Positions 29,701-37,386 of a DNA stretch of 64,000 nt are shown piece by piece (position 1 is the stretch's first letter; each line of letters opens with the position of its first letter). Origin of the DNA: Alphaproteobacteria bacterium (GTDB lineage Bacteria; Pseudomonadota; Alphaproteobacteria; Bin65). The notes below the pieces were generated by a model. That model was not told the origin of the DNA. It saw only the letters and a list, made by a program, of their open reading frames with translations, and ran no database searches. Made by a program: the position numbers and the translations under genes. The stretch is from assembly GCA_022819985.1 (NCBI GenBank), contig JAJEGH010000001.1:22973-86972 (forward strand), read 5' to 3'.

Positions 29701-30086
29701 GTCTGGATTTGCGGCCGTTGCGCCTCTTCCGGATAGCCGATGACCCGGTCGAGCCGGTTGGCGACCAGCAGGATGGCCCGGTCCATGTTCTGGCCGATCT
29801 GGAATTCGAGCGTGATCCGGGATCTTCCGGTCGATGCGGTCGAAACGACCCGCTCGACCCCCTCGACCCCTTTCAGGACTTCCTCCTGCCGGTTCAGGAT
29901 TTCCCGCTCGATCTCGGCCGGGGCGGCGCCGGGCCACCGCGTCGTGATCGACAGGTTGGGCTTGCGGACGTCCGGCGTCAGCTGGATCGGAATCTGCTGC
30001 AGCGCCACATAGCCGAACATGACGATCATCAGGACGCCGGCAATGACCGCAACCGGCCGTTCCAGCGCTATTCGGATCAGATTCAC
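26763..30086 (-). CDS. RND efflux transporter permease (HAE1 type)
   Basis: This 1107-residue inner-membrane antiporter has the two-fold RND repeat: a first helix at residues 10-30, a large periplasmic loop, TM2-6 with GMVVDAAIVVLENIYR carrying the proton-relay Asp, a second half-repeat and TM8-12. A cytoplasmic linker between the halves is Arg-rich and non-conserved (RRASRSSRRRRRP). HAE1 pumps export drugs, dyes or lipids; substrate is unknown. It starts one base after the adaptor stop, so the two form an operon. No outer-membrane TolC gene is nearby. The antisense strand is open for over 1000 codons, an artefact of GC skew. Confidence 0.93.
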   Translation of the reverse strand: MNLIRIALERPVAVIAGVLMIVMFGYVALQQIPIQLTPDVRKPNLSITTRWPGAAPAEIEREILNRQEEVLKGVEGVERVVSTASTGRSRITLEFQIGQNMDRAILLVANRLDRVIGYPEEAQRPQIQTRGSEDNPIAWFVITRRKGNNRPVHTYGDFIEDFVIERMERLEGVSGTNFYGGSAKELRIVVQPGEMAKYGLTIPAVVAALQRANIALSAGEVNEGKRRYVVRFEGELTATSAARSVLIRTIEDKATGRVARVTLGDIADVRFGYKDPTASIRASGHPALVFNVLRDTGANVIEVMERVRTKVAELNRTVLNPAGLHADQVYDETDYIHSAIALVTQNIWVGGLLAALILLLFLRSPRATLVISLAIPVSVIGSFVAMAALGRSINVISLAGIAFAVGMVVDAAIVVLENIYRLKEQGKPIRQAAYEGASQVWGAILVSALTTVMVFIPILVLELEVGQLFRDIAVAISVSVILSLLVAVTLIPALANWLLPTRRASRSSRRRRRPAAAAPANETGQAPASAPFRLPLPGIDHFARLFAWLILKFTELVVSYRILAFLVAVTVCGGTAFATWKLLPKLEYLPTGNRNLVIALSLPPPGYNLDTVTEIARSVEAELRPYLAPEGTVVQKRVSGVAALAERFGVWFGLNESSEAPRGPPQISRFFFVARNTLTVVGAAAADPNRAGELIPIIQRTLRKEPGTFGRTFQPSLFGRGIGGGRIINFDVSGPELARNLEVAQQAFFLINRFLPRSGGTQVRPRPGLSLGAPEVKVTPNRTRLDEAGVHARDLAATIDAFNDGLRVAQVTVGGRRTDLMLTGPKRGIRTTQGIESIPVVTPSGKIVPVRSLAQVDVTSGATEIRHTERTRTVTLEISPTKAIALEAAMDILRQKVIPALESQGLPEGVKISLSGEADQLTRTWNAMVWQLLMAVIIVYLVMAVLFESFLYPLIIIFSVPLATAGGILGLALLNEYVRQPLDMLTLLGFVILIGTVVNNAILLVDGTLRLARDHGMNPRSAILVATRNRMRPIFMSTMTSVIGMAPLVLFPGAGSELYRGLGSVVLGGLALSAVLTLLIIPSLLALVVRTFRPRVAAPDAVPAPAE

Positions 30087-30087
30087 G

Positions 30088-31482
30088 TCAGTTCGCCGGG
30101 GGCCGCTCTGCCGGGCTGCGGTTTCCGGGACGGGTATTGGCGGCAGTGCCCATCAGCGGGCGATGGCGCACCGGCTGGCCCGGCCGCAGCCGTTCGTTGC
30201 CGCGCACAACCGTGACGTCGCCCGGCGCCAGGCCGGCCAGGACGACGAACCGCGTGCCGATAGCCGCGCCCAGCTCTACCATGCGCGGCACGGCGCGGCC
30301 GCCCTTGATCACGAAAACCATCCGCCGGTCGCCGCGATTGACGATCGCATCCTTGTGGACCGAAACCGCGACGCGGGCCGCGCCGACCGGCACATCGACC
30401 GTCAGCGACTGGTTGATCGACAAGCGCCCCTGCGGCGCCGCGCCCAGCGGCAGGAACCGGACCGCCTGGGTGCGCGTCAGCGCATTCTGCATCGGCAACA
30501 CGGTCCGCACCCGGGCCTGGCGAGGCACGCCGCCGTCGCGCAACCGGAAAGTGACGACCGTGCCGGGCCGCAGGCCGCGCAGGCGGTCGGCCGGCACATC
30601 GGCCTCGACTTCCACTTCGGTGTCGTTGAGCAGTTCGACGACCGCCGTGCCGTCTTTCAGGTAGGCGCCCAGCTCGGTCGCCTTGCGCACCACGACGCCG
30701 TCGTAGGGGGCGGTCACGACCGCGCCTTCGATCGCCAGCCGGACAAGCCGGACATTGGCCCGGGCCCGGGCGACGCGATGCACCGCCGTATCGTAGCGCG
30801 ATCGGGCGAAGGCGGCGGACCGGTTGCTGCGCAATGCCTCGAACCGTTTCAGTTCCTGCTCGGCGAGCTTAAGTTCCGCCGATTCGTAGGCCAGGCGCGC
30901 TTCCGTCGAAGAAGTGTCCTGACGCGCCAGAACCTGGCCGCGTTTCACACGGTCGCCGATCGCGACATCGATCGCGACGACCGAGCCGGAAACCCGGGCG
31001 GCGACGACGCCCTTGCGGGTTGCGACGATCCGCCCGATCACCGGTTCGGTCTGGGTCAGCGGGCCCTTGAGGACCCGGTCGACGCCGACGAACATCGGCG
31101 GCCGGCCGCCGCCGCCGGGACGCCCCTGCCTGCCCGGGCCGGGGCGGGCTCCGGGACCGGATCCGGAAGGGCCGCCGGCGCGGCGGCGCCCGTCCTGCCG
31201 GTCCGGACTGCCGGGTTTGCCGCCCCGGTTCGCACCCCAATCCGGCTTGGCTCCGCCGGGCGCATCGCCCCGCGGCCGGCCTTTTTGCCGGTCCCGCTTC
31301 CCGTCCCGCTGCCAGTCCTGTTTCTGGGTCTGCTTCTGGGCCTGCTTCTGAGCCTGGGGACCGGTACTGGCCTCGGCGGCGCCGGCTTCGGGCGTCACAG
31401 CGGCAAGGCAGAACAACGCCGCCGCTCCCATGAGCAGCGGACGCGCCGTACCGGCCCAGCGCGTTCTCGATGCCGAACTCAA
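30088..31482 (-). CDS. RND efflux periplasmic adaptor (membrane fusion protein)
   Basis: This is the HlyD/AcrA-type adaptor for the downstream RND permease. After a signal peptide (core MGAAALFCLAAV, cleavage near AGA/AEA) comes an unusual ~90-residue Gln/Lys/Arg/Gly-rich linker. The lipoyl half-motif follows (GRIVATRKGVVAARVSGSVV), then the alpha-hairpin, the second half-motif (VTAPYDGVVVRKATELGAYL), the beta-barrel and the membrane-proximal domain. I favour TTG 31482 because it adds an Arg-containing n-region to the signal peptide; ATG 31431 is the alternative. The very basic disordered linker between the membrane and the adaptor fold is not usual for the family. Confidence 0.88.
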   Translation of the reverse strand: MSSASRTRWAGTARPLLMGAAALFCLAAVTPEAGAAEASTGPQAQKQAQKQTQKQDWQRDGKRDRQKGRPRGDAPGGAKPDWGANRGGKPGSPDRQDGRRRAGGPSGSGPGARPGPGRQGRPGGGGRPPMFVGVDRVLKGPLTQTEPVIGRIVATRKGVVAARVSGSVVAIDVAIGDRVKRGQVLARQDTSSTEARLAYESAELKLAEQELKRFEALRSNRSAAFARSRYDTAVHRVARARANVRLVRLAIEGAVVTAPYDGVVVRKATELGAYLKDGTAVVELLNDTEVEVEADVPADRLRGLRPGTVVTFRLRDGGVPRQARVRTVLPMQNALTRTQAVRFLPLGAAPQGRLSINQSLTVDVPVGAARVAVSVHKDAIVNRGDRRMVFVIKGGRAVPRMVELGAAIGTRFVVLAGLAPGDVTVVRGNERLRPGQPVRHRPLMGTAANTRPGNRSPAERPPAN

Positions 31483-31675
31483 GGCTCGGTTCCGTTCTCC
31501 ATCCCCGGGCGCCGACTGAACGGTCTTAAGGCCTTGGCGGCACCCCGACCCTGCATGATATGGTGACAAGTTATAATCGATCCACAGGAATCTTTCCGTA
31601 ACCGGCGGCGCGGCGCGCAGTTCCGCAGGGTGCAGAACCGCCGGGGCCGGACAGTTTCGAGATTTCCGAGGGCGC

Positions 31676-32623
31676 GTGACCACAGCCATATACGCCCATC
31701 CGGCCTGTCTGGGTCACCGGCCCGGCCGGCATCACCCGGAGCGACCGTCGCGCATCGCCGCCGTGCTCGACGGGCTGAAAGACGCCGGCATCGCCGGCCT
31801 GGAGCGGCGCGAAGCGCCGGAAATCGATCCCGCGCTGCTGCAGCTGGTGCATCCGGACGCGCTTATCGACCATGTGCTCGCGCCGATGGGAAACGACGAG
31901 CGCCGCTGGATCGACGGCGACACGGCGATGAGCGCCGGCTCGGCCCGGGCCGCCCTGCGCGCCGCGGGCGCTGTCTGTGCTGCGGTCGATGCGGTGATGG
32001 CCGGCGATATCGACAACGCTTTCTGCGCCGTGCGACCGCCGGGCCATCATGCCGAGCCGGGGCGGGCCATGGGCTTCTGCCTGTTCAACAATGTCGCCGT
32101 CGGCGCGCTCCATGCCCGCGAAAAACACGGGATCGGTCGCGTTGCCGTAATCGATTTCGACGTGCATCACGGTAATGGAACGCAGGCCGCGTTCGAATCC
32201 GACGGCGACCTGTTCTATGCGTCGACCCATCAATGGCCGCTCTATCCCGGCACCGGGGCGGCCGGGGAAACCGGCGTCGGCAATATCTGCAACGTTCCGC
32301 TGGCGGCAGGCAGCGGCTCCGCCGAGTTTCGGCAGGCCATGACGGAGGCCGTCCTGCCGGCGCTGGAGGCGTTCCGGCCGGATCTGATTCTACTCAGCGC
32401 CGGTTTCGACGCCCACAAGGACGACCCGCTGGCCGGGCTGGAATTCCGCACAGAAGACTATGGCTGGGTCACGGCGCGGCTCGTCGAGATGGCCGCGGGC
32501 CTGTGCGGCGGCCGTCTGGTCTCGGCGCTGGAGGGCGGCTACGACCTGCAGGCGCTGGGCGAAAGCGTTGCGGCCCATGTGGACGCGCTCACCGGCGCGC
32601 CGGCCGGCGCCGAACCCGCCTGA
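31676..32623 (+). CDS. Histone-deacetylase-family protein (AcuC/HDAC-like amidohydrolase)
   Basis: This 315-residue zinc amidohydrolase has the class II HDAC-like motifs in order: HPERPSRI, RPPGHHAEP (catalytic His pair), DFDVHHGNGTQ (Zn ligands Asp and His), SAGFDAHKDDPL (Zn ligand Asp) and LEGGYDLQAL (Tyr). Bacterial relatives deacetylate polyamines, acetoin-pathway enzymes or small amides. The start is GTG at 31676. It precedes xseB-ispA-dxs, its usual place in alphaproteobacteria. Confidence 0.93.
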   Translation: MTTAIYAHPACLGHRPGRHHPERPSRIAAVLDGLKDAGIAGLERREAPEIDPALLQLVHPDALIDHVLAPMGNDERRWIDGDTAMSAGSARAALRAAGAVCAAVDAVMAGDIDNAFCAVRPPGHHAEPGRAMGFCLFNNVAVGALHAREKHGIGRVAVIDFDVHHGNGTQAAFESDGDLFYASTHQWPLYPGTGAAGETGVGNICNVPLAAGSGSAEFRQAMTEAVLPALEAFRPDLILLSAGFDAHKDDPLAGLEFRTEDYGWVTARLVEMAAGLCGGRLVSALEGGYDLQALGESVAAHVDALTGAPAGAEPA

Positions 32624-32734
32624 CCCCCTCGACTCCTTCGTTCGGTACAGTTTGTCGCAGTTTTGATTGCGCGCCGCCGGGGAATGTGAATAATGACTCA
32701 AACTGGAAGTTTGCAGAATCAGGCGGAGCCTTCC

Positions 32735-32983
32735 ATGTCCGACGTTCGGGCCGCGGACATTACCGCTCTCAGCTTCGAAGAGGCGCTTGCCGAACTGGAG
32801 AAGATCGTGCGCGATCTGGAGACCGGGCAGGCGAAACTCGACGATGCGATCGCCGCCTACGAGCGGGGGGCGGCGCTGAAGCGGCATTGCGAGGCCAAGC
32901 TGCGCGATGCCCAGGCCAAGGTCGACCGGATCGTGACCGGGCCGGACGGACAAAACCGGCTGGAACCCGCGGAACTGGACTGA
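32735..32983 (+). CDS. xseB: Exodeoxyribonuclease VII small subunit
   Basis: XseB coats the XseA subunit of exonuclease VII, which degrades single-stranded DNA. The 82-residue helical protein contains LSFEEALAELEKIVRDLE and LDDAIAAYERG, the XseB signature. I chose ATG 32735, with GGAG six bases upstream and a family-standard length; ATG 32693 would add 14 residues. Its partner XseA is not in the window. ispA follows after 51 bp. Confidence 0.94.
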   Translation: MSDVRAADITALSFEEALAELEKIVRDLETGQAKLDDAIAAYERGAALKRHCEAKLRDAQAKVDRIVTGPDGQNRLEPAELD

Positions 32984-33034
32984 TCTCCGCAGAATTGCGC
33001 CCAGGCAGGAATCCAATCGCGCCCCGGAAAAGCC

Positions 33035-33937
33035 GTGTTCGACGAACCCCGCCTGAGAACGGCGATGACCGAAGTCGCCGACCGGATCGAAGAGACCCTG
33101 GCCGCCCTGTTGCCGCGGGGCGACGGGCCGGAAACGCGCGTGTTCGAGGCGATGGCCTATGCCAGCCTCGACGGCGGCAAGCGGCTACGGCCTTTCCTGA
33201 CGTTCCAGACGGCCCGGATGTTCGACGTGCCGGACAGCCGCAGCCTGCGCGCCGGCGCGGCGATCGAGTTCGTCCACTGCTATTCCCTGGTCCATGACGA
33301 CCTGCCGGCAATGGACGACGACGACCTTCGCCGGGGCCGGCCTTCCAACCATGTGGCCTTCGACGAAGCGACCGCGATTCTGGCTGGCGACGCCCTCCAG
33401 ACCCTGGCCTTCGAAGTGCTCGCCGATCCGGCGACCCACCCCGACGGCGAGGTGCGGGCCGGCCTGGTTGCAGCACTGGCAGCCGCCGCCGGCGCCCGGG
33501 GCATGGTCGGCGGCCAGATGTTCGATATTGCCGCCGAGACGGACGGCGCCGGCTTCACCCTGGAGCAGATCGTCCGTTTGCAGCGCCTGAAGACGGGCCG
33601 CCTGTTCGACGTATCCTGCCAGGCCGGCGCAATTCTGGGCGGGGCGAACGAAGCGGAGCGCTCGGCGCTGGCGGCCTATACCGGGGACCTTGGCCTCGCG
33701 TTCCAGATCGCCGACGACATCCTGGACGAAACCGGCAATGCGGCCGAGGTCGGCAAGAAAGTGGGCAAGGACGCGGGGGCCGGCAAGGCGACTTTCATTT
33801 CGATCCTGGGCCTTGACGCCGCCCGCGAACGCGCCAATTCGCTTGTAATTCAGGCAGTTGAGGTGCTCGATTGTTTCGGGACGCGCGCCGATCTCCTTCG
33901 GGAAGCGGCGTATTTCGTCGTGGGGCGGCGGGCCTGA
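33035..33937 (+). CDS. ispA: Farnesyl/geranylgeranyl diphosphate synthase
   Basis: This 300-residue trans-prenyltransferase condenses IPP with allylic diphosphates to give C15 or C20 chains. The first Asp-rich motif is DDLPAMDDDDLRRGRP and the second is QIADDILDETG; GGKRLRP binds IPP. Its place between xseB and dxs is the standard alphaproteobacterial and enterobacterial arrangement and favours IspA (farnesyl). The start is GTG at 33035. Product chain length is inferred from context. Confidence 0.94.
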   Translation: MFDEPRLRTAMTEVADRIEETLAALLPRGDGPETRVFEAMAYASLDGGKRLRPFLTFQTARMFDVPDSRSLRAGAAIEFVHCYSLVHDDLPAMDDDDLRRGRPSNHVAFDEATAILAGDALQTLAFEVLADPATHPDGEVRAGLVAALAAAAGARGMVGGQMFDIAAETDGAGFTLEQIVRLQRLKTGRLFDVSCQAGAILGGANEAERSALAAYTGDLGLAFQIADDILDETGNAAEVGKKVGKDAGAGKATFISILGLDAARERANSLVIQAVEVLDCFGTRADLLREAAYFVVGRRA

Positions 33938-33984
33938 TGCGCGTTGGCTGAACCGGAATTTCCTCTCTCGAGACGGAGTCCATC

Positions 33985-35913
33985 ATGTCGAAGACCAGCA
34001 AGACGCCCCTGCTCGACAAGGTCGGCTCGCCGGCCGACCTGCGCAAGCTGGATATCAAAGACCTGCGCCAGTTCGCCGACGAATTGCGCGCCGAAACGGT
34101 CGATGCCGTATCGGTGACCGGCGGCCATCTCGGCGCCGGCCTCGGCGTCGTCGAACTGACCACGGCGATCCATTATCTGTTCGATACGCCCGACGATATC
34201 CTGATCTGGGATGTCGGCCATCAGTGCTACCCCCACAAGATTCTCACCGAGCGGCGCGACCGGATCCGCACGATCCGCCAGGGCGGCGGCCTCTACGGCT
34301 TTACCAAACGGTCGGAAAGCGTCTACGACCCCTTCGGCGCGGCGCACAGTTCGACCTCCATTTCCGCCGGACTCGGTTTTGCCGTGTCGGGCGAGCTGCA
34401 GAAGAAGGAAGGCCGCAACGTCATCGCCGTGATCGGCGACGGCGCCATGAGCGCCGGCATGGCCTACGAAGCCATGAACAACGCGGCGGTCACGGGCTCG
34501 CGCCTGATCGTGATTCTGAACGACAACGACATGTCGATCGCGCCGCCGGTGGGCGGCCTGTCGGCCTATCTCAGCCGGCTGATCTCCTCGCGCAGCTTCC
34601 GCTCCGTCCGGCAACTCACCATGATGCTGGCCGAGAAATTTCCGCGCCAGATCGAGCGGGCGGCCCAGCGGGCGGAGGAATATGCCCGCGGCCTGCTGAC
34701 CGGCGGCACCCTGTTCGAGGAACTGGGCCTCTACTATGTCGGCCCGATCGACGGGCACAATCTGGACCACCTGATCCCGGTTCTGAAAAACGTCCGCGAC
34801 GATCCGCAGGGCGGCCCGATCCTGGTCCACTGCGTCACCAAGAAGGGCAAGGGCTACGAACCCGCCGAGAGTTCCGCCGACCGCTATCACGGCGTCGGCA
34901 AGTTCGATGTCGTCACCGGCGAGCTCTACAAGCCGCCGTCGAACGCGCCCAGCTACACCAAGGTATTCGCCAATGCCCTCGTCAAGGAGGCGGAGAAGGA
35001 CGACAAGATCGTGGCGATCACGGCGGCCATGCCGTCGGGCACCGGGGTCGACCTGTTCGGCAAGGCGTTCCCGGAACGCACCTTCGACGTCGGCATCGCC
35101 GAGCAGCACGCCGTAACCTTCGCCGGCGGCCTCGCCGCCGACGGCATGAAACCGTTCTGCGCGATCTATTCGACCTTCCTCCAGCGCGGCTACGACCAGG
35201 TCGTCCACGACGTGGCGATCCAGAAGCTGCCGGTGCGCTTCGCCATGGACCGGGCCGGGCAGGTCGGCGCCGACGGCCAGACCCACGCCGGCTCGTTCGA
35301 CATCGCCTATCTCGGCTGCCTGCCGGGCTTCGTGCTGATGGCCTGTGCGGACGAATCCGACCTGGTCCACATGGTTGCGACAGCCGTCGCCATCGACGAC
35401 CGGCCCTGCGGCTTCCGCTATCCGCGCGGCGAGGGCGTGGGCCTGGACATGCCGGAGGAAGGCGTGCCCCTGGAAATCGGCAAGGGCCGGATCGTGCGCG
35501 AAGGCAATGCGGTCGCCATCCTGTCCTACGGCCAGCGTTTGCAGGATTCGCTGGCGGCGGCGGACGAACTGGCCGCCCGCGGCTGGAGCGCCACGGTGGC
35601 GGACGCCCGCTTCGCCAAGCCGCTCGACGAAGACCTGATCCGCCGCCTCGCCCGGGAACACGAAGCGCTGATCACCGTCGAGGAAGGTTCTGTCGGCGGC
35701 TTCGGCAGTTTCGTCGCCCAGTTCATGAGCCATGACGGGCTGCTCGACCGCGGCACGCTCAAATTCCGCCCGATGGTCCAGGCCGACCGCTTCTTCGACC
35801 AGGACAAGCCGGAAAAACAGGTCGACGCCGCCGGCCTCAGCACCCGCCACATCGTGCATACCGCGCTGACGGCGCTCGGCGCCGACGCCGGAGACGTGGA
35901 ACTGACGGCGTAG
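33985..35913 (+). CDS. dxs: 1-deoxy-D-xylulose-5-phosphate synthase
   Basis: DXS condenses pyruvate and glyceraldehyde-3-phosphate, the first step of the MEP pathway and of thiamine/pyridoxal precursor supply. The 642-residue transketolase-like enzyme has the TPP motif [17 protein letters not shown] with [14 protein letters not shown] upstream, the [10 protein letters not shown] segment and the central [16 protein letters not shown] motif. It is full length. With ispA and ispG it accounts for three isoprenoid genes here. Confidence 0.97.
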   Translation: MSKTSKTPLLDKVGSPADLRKLDIKDLRQFADELRAETVDAVSVTGGHLGAGLGVVELTTAIHYLFDTPDDILIWDVGHQCYPHKILTERRDRIRTIRQGGGLYGFTKRSESVYDPFGAAHSSTSISAGLGFAVSGELQKKEGRNVIAVIGDGAMSAGMAYEAMNNAAVTGSRLIVILNDNDMSIAPPVGGLSAYLSRLISSRSFRSVRQLTMMLAEKFPRQIERAAQRAEEYARGLLTGGTLFEELGLYYVGPIDGHNLDHLIPVLKNVRDDPQGGPILVHCVTKKGKGYEPAESSADRYHGVGKFDVVTGELYKPPSNAPSYTKVFANALVKEAEKDDKIVAITAAMPSGTGVDLFGKAFPERTFDVGIAEQHAVTFAGGLAADGMKPFCAIYSTFLQRGYDQVVHDVAIQKLPVRFAMDRAGQVGADGQTHAGSFDIAYLGCLPGFVLMACADESDLVHMVATAVAIDDRPCGFRYPRGEGVGLDMPEEGVPLEIGKGRIVREGNAVAILSYGQRLQDSLAAADELAARGWSATVADARFAKPLDEDLIRRLAREHEALITVEEGSVGGFGSFVAQFMSHDGLLDRGTLKFRPMVQADRFFDQDKPEKQVDAAGLSTRHIVHTALTALGADAGDVELTA

Positions 35914-35986
35914 GCGCAAGAACGGCGTCGCTTTTTCTGTTTCGCGCCGCGGCCGGTGAATTCGACTGGATCGGCCGGCGGGGCGG

Positions 35987-36208
35987 TCACCCGGCGGCAG
36001 CGGCCACTTCGACAACGGTTGCCGTACATTGCGGTTCCGGCACCGGCTCACCGTTTTGTCGCAAACTCTCGATGTGAAGCCGGATCGCCTCCCGGATTTC
36101 GCGGGTTGCATCTTCTTCGGTCGCCCCGGTGGCGATGCAACCGGGAAGGTCGGGAACGTAGGCAGCGTAGTTTTCCGGCGCCCTCTCGATAACGATGGTG
36201 TATCGCAT
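35987..36208 (-). CDS. hicB: HicB-family antitoxin (short form)
   Basis: This 73-residue protein has the compact HicB fold: MRYTIVIERAPENYAAYVPD, LPGCIATGATEEDATREI and IRLHIESLRQNGEPVPEP. ATG 36208 gives the family start; the longer open frame includes the HicA remnant region in another frame. There is no C-terminal DNA-binding domain. The upstream toxin gene is reduced to about 30 codons, so the antitoxin appears orphaned. Confidence 0.88.
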   Translation of the reverse strand: MRYTIVIERAPENYAAYVPDLPGCIATGATEEDATREIREAIRLHIESLRQNGEPVPEPQCTATVVEVAAAAG

Positions 36209-36216
36209 TTTGCCCG

Positions 36217-36309
36217 TTACTCCTTGAGGCCGGCCTGCTTCATGACGCTCGCCCATGTTCCTCGCGGAAAATCGTCGCCCGGTTTGCCCGCCACCGTGCG
36301 CCGCTGCAG
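36217..36309 (-). pseudogene. HicA toxin remnant (C-terminal 30 codons)
   Basis: Reading back from TAA at 36217-36219, the frame gives RRTVAGKPGDDFPRGTWASV and then MKQAGLKE. This matches the HicA C-terminus (consensus TV-GKPGDD-P-GTL-SI-KQAGL). An in-frame TGA at 36310-36312 closes the frame, and the N-terminal dsRBD strands and the catalytic His region are missing. It ends eight bases before hicB, the normal hicA-hicB junction. It is too short to have a start of its own. Confidence 0.8.
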
Positions 36310-36402
36310 TCAATCATTGTTATAGTGTTGTAATGGATCGGCGCTAGGATAGCGCATCCGTCCGCACAGGACCGGCCATCGTCAATCAAGGGAGTCGAAG
36401 CC

Positions 36403-37380
36403 GTGAAAGCCATCGCTACAGCCTCCGCAGCCATCGCATTCGCGTTCACCGGCGTTGCGCACGCCGCTTCGGGCAATCTGGTCGTCTACACCAGCCAGCC
36501 GGCGAAGGATGCCCAGCAGACCGTGGATGCCTTCGCGAAGAAGAATCCGGACGTGAAGGTCTCCTGGATCCGCCAGGGCACCACCAAGATGATGGCGAAA
36601 GTGCGCGCCGAGATCGCCGCCGGCAGCCTGAAGGCGGATGTCCTCCTGATCGCCGACATGGTGACGATGGAGGGCCTCAAACAGGAGGGCCGCCTGCTGG
36701 CCCACAAGGGAGCGAAACTGGACGGCTACGATCCGGCGCTCTACGACAAGGACCGGACCTATTTCAGCACCAAGCTGATCACGACCGGCATCATCTACAA
36801 CACCGCCGGCAAGATGAAACCGGCCTCCTGGGCCGACCTGCTGAAGCCGGCGGCCAAGGGCCAGATCGCCATGCCCAGCCCGCTGACCTCGGGCGCCGCA
36901 ACCATCCACATGCAGGCGATCAAGAACAACGCCGCGCTGGGCTGGAACTTCTACAAGGGCCTGGCGGCGCAGCAGGCGTCGGCGGCGGGCGGCAACGGCC
37001 GGACGCTGAAGCGCGTCGCCAGCGGCGAGAAGCTCTACGGCATGATCGTCGACTTCATGGCGATCCGCGCCAAGGCCAAGGGCTCGCCGGTCGAGTTCGT
37101 CTTCCCGAAGGAAGGCGTCAGCATGGTGACGGAACCGGTCGCAATCATGAAATCGACGAAGAATGCCGAGGCCGCGAAAGCTTTTGTCGATTTCCTGCTC
37201 TCGAAGGAAGGCCAGCAGTTCGCTCAGCGGCAGGGCTATCTGCCGGCGCATTCCGAAGTGGCCGGGCCGAAGGGCTTCCCGCCGCGCGCCGGGATCAGGC
37301 TGATGAGCTTCGATCCGGCGAAGGCGCTCGGCGACGTGAAGAACAGCCGGAAAGCGTTTGCCGACCTGTTCGGGAAGTAG
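36403..37380 (+). CDS. ABC transporter substrate-binding protein, ferric-iron (FbpA) type
   Basis: This 325-residue periplasmic protein has a signal peptide at residues 1-21 (core ATASAAIAFAFTG, cleavage AHA/AS). The mature protein shows LVVYTSQPAKDAQQTVDAF, VSWIRQGTTKMMAKV, YNTAGKMKPASWADLLKP, SPLTSGAA and a C-terminal SKEGQQFAQRQGYLP. These are typical of the Fe(III)/2-aminoethylphosphonate/putrescine-like solute-binding family. The start is GTG 36403 with AGGGAG upstream. The permease starts six bases after its stop. Ligand is inferred; phosphonate or spermidine-like substrates cannot be excluded. Confidence 0.88.
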   Translation: MKAIATASAAIAFAFTGVAHAASGNLVVYTSQPAKDAQQTVDAFAKKNPDVKVSWIRQGTTKMMAKVRAEIAAGSLKADVLLIADMVTMEGLKQEGRLLAHKGAKLDGYDPALYDKDRTYFSTKLITTGIIYNTAGKMKPASWADLLKPAAKGQIAMPSPLTSGAATIHMQAIKNNAALGWNFYKGLAAQQASAAGGNGRTLKRVASGEKLYGMIVDFMAIRAKAKGSPVEFVFPKEGVSMVTEPVAIMKSTKNAEAAKAFVDFLLSKEGQQFAQRQGYLPAHSEVAGPKGFPPRAGIRLMSFDPAKALGDVKNSRKAFADLFGK

Positions 37381-37386
37381 GCCGGC

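Noticed and set aside
27042..30215. A 1057-codon plus-strand open frame
   Set aside because: It is antisense to the RND permease and adaptor end, with composition typical of a reverse shadow frame.
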